This document shows, piece by piece, positions 43,215 to 52,501 of a DNA stretch of 64,000 nt. The notes beneath the pieces are model-generated. The model was not told where the DNA came from. It saw only the letters and a program-made list of their open reading frames with translations, and ran no database searches. A program made the position numbers and the translations under genes. Source of the DNA: Chlamydomonas reinhardtii (lineage: Eukaryota; Chlorophyta; Chlorophyceae; Chlamydomonadales; Chlamydomonadaceae); NCBI RefSeq assembly GCF_000002595.2, contig NC_057020.1:1964567-2028566 (forward strand), written 5' to 3'. The stretch's first letter is position 1. Every line of letters starts with the position of its first letter.

Positions 43215-43307
43215 GTAGATGGCTTTAGGCCCCCGGCGTCTACACAGCGTAGATGGCCCTTGAAAATACATCTACGCTGTGTAGATAGAGCTTGTGCGTG
43301 CATCTAC
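43215..43307. repeat. Left subterminal GTAGAT boxes of the hAT element
   Basis: GTAGAT or its complement occurs at 43215, 43249, 43270, 43281 and 43302, two of them forming the hairpin CATCTACGCTGTGTAGAT. The right end has four more (51734, 51765, 51839, 51877). Clustered short subterminal motifs are the known binding sites of hAT transposases such as Ac, so these are candidate transposase-binding sites. Confidence 0.75.
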
Positions 43308-43451
43308 ACCCCAAAAAATTTTCTTTTGGGGGGCAAGCCCCCCAAACCCCCCTGGATCACCGTGTGTGTTTGGATCCTGATCGCCTGGAATGACTGCAAA
43401 ACAGAAATAACAATACAACATCCTGTGCATCATACTGTAATATGATTAGCT

Positions 43452-46400
43452 ATGGATAGCGATCAAAACGCGCCGGCTGCTGAGCCGGGCTCGCCATCAG
43501 GGTCGAGTGATGTTGTGATTATCGAGGAGGCAGGAGGCAGGAAATGGTGGGTCGAGGTTCATCGCAAGGCAATTGCTGCGACCAGGGCCCTGGTCGCAGC
43601 CATCAGCCCCCAAAAGAGGAAGAGCAGCCTCACGGCGAACGCTCCAAAGCCGGCTGCGGCGCGACCTGCTCAGAAGCCGCAACCGGCTGCACCGAAGCCG
43701 GCTGAGGCGAAGCTGGCTGAGGCGAAGCCGGCTGAGGCGAAGCCGGCTGGGGCGCCTGCTGCCACTCCGCCGTCTGCGCGCGAGTCGGCAGCCAAGAAGA
43801 ATCTCAGCGAGCAGTTCAGCAATTCCGTGCAGGGTAAGCGTAAAGTATTCTCAGTAACTATTTTGGTGATATTGTCCATATTAGTCCTAGTTGCGCAGTT
43901 GTCGACGGCGTTGTGTTCTACACTTCTCTCGCCCGCAGACCCCGCGACGCCGCAGGAGGTGGTGGTCCTTGACGACACGGAGGATGACGACGACAAGGAG
44001 GAGGATCTGCTGGCGATGCTGACGGGTGAGCTGGGTTCTTCGGGCCGGCGTTTCGCGCGCCTGGGATTGGTGGGCGGCGTTGGTTGCCGGGTTGGCGATC
44101 GATTGCTGACTTTTTGTTGCCGTGAAATTGAAAGTACATTGCGCGTTTATGCGCAGGTGATACCGCCGCGGAGGAGAAGTGGCCCGAGGAGACACGGGCG
44201 CGCGCCATCGCCAGACTGCAGCCCCAGCTTGCTGGATACCCGGATGTGATTATCACCAGGAAGTACACCCTGCAGTGCGGGCTCTGCATCAGCGTGTTTG
44301 GCCTCACCACGGACAAGAACATGGTCCTGCAGTGGACCTCCGAGGGCGGCGTCAAGCGGATCACCATGGCGAATTTGCGTGAGCACTTCGACAGCGTGGC
44401 GCACAAGCGCGCAGCCAACAAGAAGGGCCAAAAGGTAGGTAGGGAGAGACGGGAATGGGCCAAAAGGGCTAGAAGGTTCAGATGACAGGAAGGGCCAGGA
44501 GGGAGGGAGGGAGGGAGGGAGGGAGGGAGGGAGGGAGGGAGGGAGGGAGGGGAGGGAGGGAGGAGCGGGGCGCGGAGGGAGCAGGGGAGGAGCGGGTGCA
44601 TTGTACCCGGTACGTGCTCCCCTAAGTCCTAACTTTGTACATCGGCTGCGCCCAATGCCCTCCTAAAGCCGATTGTGGAGTTCCTCGCTATCAAGGTCAA
44701 GAAGCTGGACAGTGACGCTACGGATGTGGAGGTGCTGTCCATGGAGCCCCTGATGCCGGCGCTCTTCCGCTCGGCCTTCCACCTCGCCAAGTTGCACCGG
44801 GTACGTATTTAGGCTAATGTATCGGTGGATTCGGGGTGGAGGGCGGGGCAGGGCGGGGCGTGGGCGCGGGCGTGGGCGTGGGCGTGGGCGTGGGCGCGGG
44901 CGCGGGCGCTGACCCTTCTGTTTCTGCCTACCTGCCTTCTTTGCAGCCCTTCTCGGACTTCCCGGACATCCTGCGCCTGCACGCGTCCAACGGCACGCCG
45001 GGCATCGTGTTCGGCGGCCCCTACGAGTCCGACACCGCCGTTGTCGACATGGTGGATTGCATGTCGTACGCGCTGGAGGCACAGATGAAGGTGGAGCTGG
45101 AGAACGCGCGAGCCATCACGGTCCTGGTGGACGAGTCCACTGATCGTGGCCGCAGCCACAACCTGGCCGTGTACGTGTCTTACGTGGGGCCTGGCTTCCG
45201 TGTTTACTGCCGGTTCCTCAAGCTGGTCCAGCTGGGCAGCAACTGCGACGCAGGCGCGCTGGAGAGCAAGCTGCTCGATGCCCTGAAGGTGCGCGAGTGC
45301 CCCGGGTGGGGGCACAATGGGGCTACAATCGGGCTTCGGGTAGTTTAAGGCACAACCCCCGGTGTTAAGGCGGTCCCTTCACTTGTAATCCGCATCGTTA
45401 AGGCGGCGTTCAGGCGGAAGTTGTTGGTGCTGACCTTTGTTTCATTCTGCTGCAGGGTTTCAACGTCGACCTGACCAAGCTGTTCGGCTTCACCAGCGAT
45501 GGTGCCAGCGTCATGACCGGCGACCAGACCGGCCTGTCGGCTAGGATGCAGCTGCACAACCCGTTCATGCTCCGGTGCGTGTGCTTGGCGCACAAGCTCG
45601 CACTGTGTGTCGCCAACGTGTTCGCCACCTTTCCCGAGCTGGTGAAGCTGGACGCCACCATCACCACCATCACCGGCTACTTCGCCTTCTCCTGCAACCG
45701 CAAGGCCCGCCTTGACGAGCTGCTGGAGGCGCTGGAGGAGGAGGTCCTGACCGTGCTGCAGGTGCACAAGTAAGCAACCTTCGGCAGATAGTTACGTTCA
45801 CTGACTGCACGGGGAATCGGTGCTCTCTGTGCGGTGGCTTTGTTGAAATTGGATGCCCGTTTATTAGCTGTCTCAGCCATGCTGATTATGCATTTGCATG
45901 ATGCAGGGTCCGCTGGCTGTCCCGCGAGCGCGTGGTTACGCGGCTGCTCAAGCTGTACGACCCGCTGCTGGACTACTTCAAGGAGGAGGCTGAGGCGAAC
46001 GAGAAGGGCGCGCAGGAGATCTACGACACACTGCGGTGAGTTGGCTGGGGGATGAGAGTTGAGGGGAACGGCATGGGTTGTCAGCATGAAGAGCGCGGCA
46101 AGCACGGCTTGAAGGGTGCGTGTTTGAGGGTGGACGGCTCACGTTATTGTGTGTATCAGTCCGCGTGCTTTTTGCTTACCGCTGTGCCCAACCCTTGCGG
46201 CAGGGAGGTGACCAACATACTCCATCTGCACTGCGTTGGGGAGGTGCTGACGGTGGTGTCCGGGCTGACCAAGGTGCTGCAAAGCCGCGAGCTGTCCTAC
46301 CTGGACATCGAGGCCCAGGTGCTGACCACGCTGGAGGTCCTGGAGCGCGAGTACACCACCGGCAAGATGCTGAAGGACGGCCCCTTTGCGCGCCTTGTTT

Positions 46401-47332
46401 CAGAGCTGCGGGGCGCCAACGGCCTGTACCGCGGCAAGCACTGGATCTCGGTCAATGGTGTGGAGGACGGCCCCAACGAGTCGTTCGCAATCACCAGAAT
46501 CGGCCTACTCGAGGTGCGGTCCACTATCAAGATCGTGACGGCCATCAACGATGACGTGCGTGGGCGCCTGCTCGGTGTTGTGGACGTCGCCAAGCACTTC
46601 AGAATGTTCGACCCCAACCAGATGGCCGCCATCGCCTCCACCCCGGCAGAGGGCTTGTACGGTGACATTGAGCTGGAGCAGCTGCTGGATTGGTACGGCA
46701 TCGCGCACGATGGGCACCCTGCTGTTGTGGACGCCCAGCAGTGCCGGACCGAGTGGCTGAAGGCGCGGCGGAACCTGCTGCGTGCGGCTCAGGCGGCCAA
46801 GAGGGTTGTGGTGGCCAAGGCGGAGGAGGAGGCCAAGAAGGCGCCCCTGGCCAAGAAGGCTGTAGCCGCGGCGGCAGGCAAGACGGCCGCACCGCCTGCG
46901 ACGGCCGCACCGCCTGCTGTGGCTGCACCGCCTGCTGCGGCCGCACCGCCTGCTGCGGCCGCGAACGTGCGCATCCCTACGCGCGATTTCTGGGCGCTAC
47001 AGCTGTACAACCTCGAGCAGACGTCGCCCGCTCTCAGCTTGCTAGTAAACATCATGCTGGTGCTGCAGGCCACCAGCGTGGAGGTGGAGCGCGGCTTCAG
47101 CACCCAGAACTTGATCAAGACCAAGCAGCGAACCAGCCTTACCATGCAGAACCTTGACGCGCTCATGCGCGTCAGCCTGCTGGGTCCGGAGCTGGGCGAC
47201 TACTCGGACTTCAACGGGAACTTGCTGGTGCCCTCGCTGAGGCGCTGGTTCGACAAGAAGAATCGCTGCCCAGCGCGGAGCTGCCACGGGCCGCGGACCG
47301 GGCAGCAGGCGGAGGGGGAGGGGCGCGGTTAG
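43452..47332 (+). CDS. hAT-family transposase with BED-like zinc finger
   Basis: Eight exons (43452-43833, 43939-44025, 44157-44434, 44669-44800, 44947-45288, 45456-45769, 45907-46035, 46204-47332) join in phase to 930 residues with no internal stop. After an Ala/Pro/Lys-rich leader with EAKPA repeats and an acidic DDTEDDDDKEED patch, a C-x2-C...H-x5-H finger (Cys197, Cys200, His233, His239) fits a BED DNA-binding domain. The RNase H-like core shows LVDESTD (Asp355), FTSDGASVM (Asp422) and the CLAH motif (450-453). The C-terminus has the hAT dimerisation signature SVEVERGFST with the likely catalytic Glu850. An Ala/Pro insert (PPAAAA repeats, ~46880-46960) precedes it. It should cut and rejoin this element and perhaps the small related elements elsewhere in the window. 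Confidence 0.93.
44499..44560. repeat. (GGGA)n microsatellite in transposase intron 3
   Basis: About fifteen GGGA units lie inside the intron between exons 3 and 4. A second GGGCGY array lies in intron 4 at about 44856-44910. Confidence 0.9.
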
Positions 47333-47716
47333 GGGTAGGGACAGCGGGAGGGGCAGGGGCAGGGGCACGGGTGGGGAGAGGGGCAGCGGGAGGTGCAGGT
47401 GCAGGGAGCGGGGAAGTGGGAGCGGCAGGTGCGCGGCTATGTTGAGGGCATGGTTGCGAAGGCTTTGTACAAGGACAGAAACTGGCTTTTAGGATGCGGA
47501 CTGCGGCTTTTAGGATGCGGACTAACGGCGTTTAGGGAACTCTGTGTGAATATTGAGATGCATGCGCAAACAGGCAAGCTAGGATAGGCTCAAGAATCTC
47601 ACACACGTCTGGCTTCCCGTCTGTTCGCGTTCACGTTCAGCAAGCAGTTTGATTAGCGTTTGCTGTCGCCACGATCATTTTACCGTACCGACGTGAAGGT
47701 CGAAGAGTTTGGGGGT

Positions 47717-48855
47717 CTTGCCCGCGGCGACACAGCCTGCATGCGTCCATCCCAAACATTCCCCTAAGACTTCAATGCTTATAGCACATGGTACGCGCCG
47801 TTGGGCAGGAGTTCTACATGTATACAACCCTGCGGAACATGTGGCTTTTGCCGTCTATCCTGCTACGGGCACCCGCCTGTCCCATTCGCCTTGCCCGCGG
47901 CGACACAGCCTGCATGCGTCCATCCCAAACATTCCCCTAAGACTTCAATGCTTATAGCACATGGTACGCGCCGTTGGGCAGGAGTTCTACATGTATACAA
48001 CCCTGCGGAACATGTGGCTTTTGCCGTCTATCCTGCTACGGGCACCCGCCTGTCCCATTCGCCTTGCCCGCGGCGACACAGCCTGCATGCGTCCATCCCA
48101 AACATTCCCCTAAGACTTCAATGCTTATAGCACATGGTACGCGCCGTTGGGCAGGAGTTCTACATGTATACAACCCTGCGGAACATGTGGCTTTTGCCGT
48201 CTATCCTGCTACGGGCACCCGCCTGTCCCATTCGCCTTGCCCGCGGCGACACAGCCTGCATGCGTCCATCCCAAACATTCCCCTAAGACTTCAATGCTTA
48301 TAGCACATGGTACGCGCCGTTGGGCAGGAGTTCTACATGTATACAACCCTGCGGAACATGTGGCTTTTGCCGTCTATCCTGCTACGGGCACCCGCCTGTC
48401 CCATTCGCCTTGCCCGCGGCGACACAGCCTGCATGCGTCCATCCCAAACATTCCCCTAAGACTTCAATGCTTATAGCACATGGTACGCGCCGTTGGGCAG
48501 GAGTTCTACATGTATACAACCCTGCGGAACATGTGGCTTTTGCCGTCTATCCTGCTACGGGCACCCGCCTGTCCCATTCGCCTTGCCCGCGGCGACACAG
48601 CCTGCATGCGTCCATCCCAAACATTCCCCTAAGACTTCAATGCTTATAGCACATGGTACGCGCCGTTGGGCAGGAGTTCTACATGTATACAACCCTGCGG
48701 AACATGTGGCTTTTGCCGTCTATCCTGCTACGGGCACCCGCCTGTCCCATTCGCCTTGCCCGCGGCGACACAGCCTGCATGCGTCCATCCCAAACATTCC
48801 CCTAAGACTTCAATGCTTATAGCACATGGTACGCGCCGTTGGGCAGGAGTTCTAC
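47717..48855. repeat. 173-bp tandem array, 6.6 copies, inside the hAT element
   Basis: The unit starts CTTGCCCGCGGCGACACAGC, and copies begin at 47717, 47890, 48063, 48236, 48409, 48582 and 48755 (partial). By eye the copies are identical, so amplification is very recent or homogenised. The period is not a multiple of three and no long frame crosses units, so it is not coding. Confidence 0.97.
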
Positions 48856-49211
48856 ACGCAGCGCGGTCCTGGCGGCTGGAAAGGCCTGGGTGGAGGCCGT
48901 GCCATCTGAGTGCCATCCGCGTGCCATCTGTCCTGAAAGTCTGCACGGAAGTCGAGAAGACGAACTCGACACAGCGACAGTCATTAACATATAATCATTC
49001 GTGTGCTGGAAGTAAATACGTCCACACGCTGTCTGCTGCGCAAGCTGTCACCCGACAATGTTTACAGCCTCTTTTGGCTTGCGAACAGCTGTTTCAGTGT
49101 CATAACATGCTCATCAGTACATCTAATGTAGCTCTGGGTACATTGGAGGCCTTGCAGCCATGGAACGGACTTGGAACGCACTTGAAATTGTGGACATCTC
49201 ACCGCCCTTAA

Positions 49212-49333
49212 CGGTCTATGCATACACACCTGGACAATGGCCTGCTTATTGGATGGTCTATGCATACACACCGACACACTGGCTTGGTTCTTGGATGGTC
49301 TATGCGTACACACCGGCATACCGGCTGGCTTGG
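49212..49333. repeat. 42-bp tandem repeat, three copies
   Basis: Three units begin GGTCTATGCRTACACACC with diverging second halves. They lie just upstream of the 82/83-bp array within the hAT element. Confidence 0.85.
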
Positions 49334-49363
49334 TCGATGCATGGTTGCACCGTGCTCTGCACC

Positions 49364-50810
49364 GTGCTCGCGTGCTTTCCCGCGGCTGGTGTCAAGCCCG
49401 CAGGTGGTGGCGCGCTGTGTGCCTGGCCTACCCCCAAGGCCCACCGTGCTCGCGCCCTTTCCCGCGGCTGGTGTCAAGCCTGCAGGTGGTGACGCGCTGT
49501 GTGCCTGGCCTACGCCCCAAGGCCCACCGTGCTCGCGCCCTTTCCCGCGGCTGGTGTCAAGCCCGCAGGTGGTGGCGCGCTGTGTGCCTGGCCTACCCCC
49601 AAGGCCCACCGTGCTCGCGCCCTTTCCCGCGGCTGGTGTCAAGCCTGCAGGTGGTGACGCGCTGTGTGCCTGGCCTACGCCCCAAGGCCCACCGTGCTCG
49701 CGCCCTTTCCCGCGGCTGGTGTCAAGCCTGCAGGTGGTGACGCGCTGTGTGCCTGGCCTACGCCCCAAGGCCCACCGTGCTCGCGCCCTTTCCCGCGGCT
49801 GGTGTCAAGCTTGCAGGTGGTGGCGCGCTATGTGCCTGGCCTACGCCCCAAGGCCCACTGTGCTCGCGCCCTTTCCCGCGGCTGGTGTCAAGCCTGCAGG
49901 TGGTGGCGCGCTGTGTGCCTGGCCTACGCCCCAAGGCCCACCGTGCTCGCGCCCTTTCCCGCGGCTGGTGTCAAGCCTGCAGGTGGTGACGCGCTGTGTG
50001 CCTGGCCTACGCCCCAAGGCCCACCGTGCTCGCGCCCTTTCCCGCGGCTGGTGTCAAGCTTGCAGGTGGTGGCGCGCTATGTGCCTGGCGTACGCCCCAA
50101 GGCCCACTGTGCTCGCGTGCTTTCCCGGGGCTGGTGTCAAGCCCGCAGGTGGTGGCGCGCTGTGTGCCTGGCCTACCCCCAAGGCCCACCGTGCTCGCGC
50201 CCTTTCCCGCGGCTGGTGTCAAGCCTGCAGGTGGTGACGCGCTGTGTGCCTGGCCTACGCCCCAAGGCCCACCGTGCTCGCGCCCTTTCCCGCGGCTGGT
50301 GTCAAGCCCGCAGGTGGTGGCGCGCTATGTGCCTGGCCTACGCCCCAAGGCCCACTGTGCTCGCGCCCTTTCCCGCGGCTGGTGTCGAGCCCGCAGGTGG
50401 TGGCGCGCTGTGTGCCTGGCCTACGCCCCAAGGCCCACTGTGCTCGCGCCCTTTCCCGCGGCTGGTGTCGAGCCCGCAGGTGGTGGCGCGCTGTGTGCCT
50501 GGCCTACGCCCCAAGGCCCACTGTGCTCGCGCCCTTTCCCGCGGCTGGTGTCGAGCCCGCAGGTGGTGGCGCGCTGTGTGCCTGGCCTACGCCCCAAGGC
50601 CCACTGTGCTCGCGCCCTTTCCCGCGGCTGGTGTCGAGCCCGCAGGTGGTGGCGCGCTGTGTGCCTGGCCTACCCCCAAGGCCCACCGTGCTCGCGCCCT
50701 TTCCCGCGGCTGGTGTCAAGCCTGCAGGTGGTGACGCGCCGTGTGCCTGGCCTACGCCCCAAGGCCCACTGTGCTCGCGCCCTTTCCCGCGGCTGCTGTG
50801 CCTGGCTGAG
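49364..50810. repeat. 82/83-bp minisatellite array, ~17.5 copies
   Basis: The unit starts GTGCTCGCGCCCTTTCCCGC and ends in CCTAC(G)CCCCAAGGCCCA. Units of 82 bp (CCTACCCCCAAGG) and 83 bp (CCTACGCCCCAAGG) are intermixed, with a few substitutions (for example GTCAAGCC versus GTCGAGCC) grouped in neighbouring units. Because 83 is not a multiple of three and the unit lacks stops in most frames, long frames of 300-350 codons cross it. I treat these as by-products, not genes. Confidence 0.95.
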
Positions 50811-51733
50811 TGAAGATGCATGCTGGTGTGTTGACGCGTTCCGCGTGTTGACTGTCTCAGGCCGCTCCCGCATCACTGTAATGTTTGGGGGGTATCGGTA
50901 ACTCCAGCTCTAAGGGACTCGAAGTCTGGCCCGGGCACTCCTCCGAAACAAGATACGCAGAGTTGAGGGCAGGCGTGGGCACCGGCGATGACGGCGGCCA
51001 GGGCCCGTTGCCACTCCGCCATTGCGCGCGCGAACCTGTGAACCCCAACTTGAAACTCCAACCCGTATTTCAGCTCGGCATGCGTGCCAACAGATCATGC
51101 ATCGCTGTCGGCGCGCCCATCCCCCCCCGGCCGCCCGCTTCAGCCCCGTCTCCACCGCACGACTTCCTCTTGCCCCATAAAAACTGTTTGCTGTCTGCTT
51201 ACGGGTCTGGGCATCGGCTGCACCCTACGGGACCTCGCCAACCTGCCTTGAACCCTGTCCCATCACACGCCGATGTCCACACCGCGCTGCTCCAGGCTGA
51301 CCTCCTCCGGGCTGGGCGGCTCCATTCAAAACAAGAGGCATTACCAAATCAAGAGGCATCGGGCCCGCGAATCCCGTTCCACGCGACGATGCCACCTAGG
51401 TTCAGCGGGTGGCAACGTTGGTGCTCTTGCGCTTATTTGGCTGCCGTTGCTGTTGCTGCATACTATTATTTACATTGTTCATGTTCCACCCCCTTGCGAG
51501 ACCATTCACGCGATTCCTTTGCGACGTCGGCCCCCCGCCCCCCCCCCCCCCGCCCCCCCGCCCCCCGCGCCTGTGCCTTGCAAACAAACTCCCCGCGCCT
51601 TCCCCCCGCCCCCCGCGCCGCACGGCGGCTCTAAAAGTGCACGGACACAGAAGTGAAGTGAAGGACACAGAAGTGAAGTGAAGGAAGTGGAAGTGAAAGT
51701 GAAAAAATGTCGGATTCGTACCTGAGCGCCAGC
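50811..51733. other. Right non-coding part of the hAT element
   Basis: No gene is supported. It holds a C-rich tract (about 51531-51620) and a short direct repeat, ACACAGAAGTGAAGTGAAGG twice at about 51645-51685. The right subterminal boxes follow. Confidence 0.6.
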
Positions 51734-52501
51734 GTAGATGAGCAAAACTTCCCATCTTCACTGCGTAGATGCGGTGCCACGAATCCGCAGAATTTCACCT
51801 GCAATCTGAAGATGCACTTTCCAAAAATCCAAAAATCTATCTACCAAAAAGCGGAAATTTTCAAAATTTCTACAGTGTAGATGGAAGATACGGGCACTGT
51901 TGTTGGCCCTGCATGACATTCTTACGCAGCTTAAACACGATATTGATTTGACGTCCTGCGTAGAAAGCTCGACTGGCAGTGTTTGTTTGGAGGTGTGAAT
52001 GCGAACCCGCAGCGCGAAGTAAGGTAGGGTCCTTACTTACTTCGCATGCATGCATCCGTGTGCTGCCGAAGCCCAAACTCGGCACAGCTTGTGACAGCAG
52101 CAGACAATTCCAGAGCTCGCCTCGCTCGAGTGCACATAAACGCTTAGGTGTGCGTATACGCAGCTGGAAAACCGCTTGGGAACCTGAGTCGAAGTCAGGG
52201 TTGGTGGTTGGCTGGTGGGGCAGCAGACAATCCCGCCCGTCCCGGCCTACTGCGGACGATGAGGCTATGTCGCTAGGACACACTGCACGCCTCTACATGT
52301 ATGGGCCATGTACTTACTCGTTCGTGTTCTCACGGCCGTCCTCGATCTTCTCAGACGCGCTCGGGATCTAGTTCTGGCCCCAACCGCCGGTTGAGTTACG
52401 GTCCGGTGGACACGCGCATAAAAGCGTTTCAAGCCGACTTCTTAGCCCGACTACAGGCTCCACAACACAGAACTCACAGTCAAAATAATAAACTCGTAAG
52501 G

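Larger units (their letters stand above)
43200..51899. mobile_element. Complete-looking 8700-bp hAT DNA transposon
   Basis: Perfect 13-bp terminal inverted repeats CAGTGCCCGTATC lie at 43200-43212 and, inverted, at 51887-51899. The flanking 8-bp target duplication TTGTTGGC (43192-43199 and 51900-51907) is perfect. Inside are an eight-exon transposase gene (43452-47332), subterminal GTAGAT boxes at both ends, and ~4.4 kb of non-coding DNA dominated by tandem arrays (47717-48855, 49212-49333, 49364-50810) and a C-rich tract near 51536-51560. The 8-bp duplication, CA..TG ends and transposase family agree on hAT. Intact ends and an open transposase suggest a recent, possibly autonomous insertion, placed ~600 bp upstream of the b561 gene's start codon. 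Confidence 0.95.

Noticed and set aside
47801-48822. Six identical 109-codon frames spaced 173 bp apart
   Set aside because: Direct consequence of the identical 173-bp repeat units; each frame overlaps the next unit.
49364-50810. CRISPR-like regular repeats
   Set aside because: Units are contiguous without unique spacers, in a eukaryotic intron-rich region inside a transposon.
49218-50901. Very long plus-strand frames (300-356 codons) rich in Pro, Cys and Trp
   Set aside because: They arise from the 82/83-bp array, which reads through in all three phases; the period is not a multiple of three, and there is no start context, splice structure or conservation.
50885-51634. 249-codon plus-strand frame in the right part of the hAT element
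   Set aside because: No ATG start, no domain, Pro/Ser/His-biased composition typical of shadows in GC-rich DNA.
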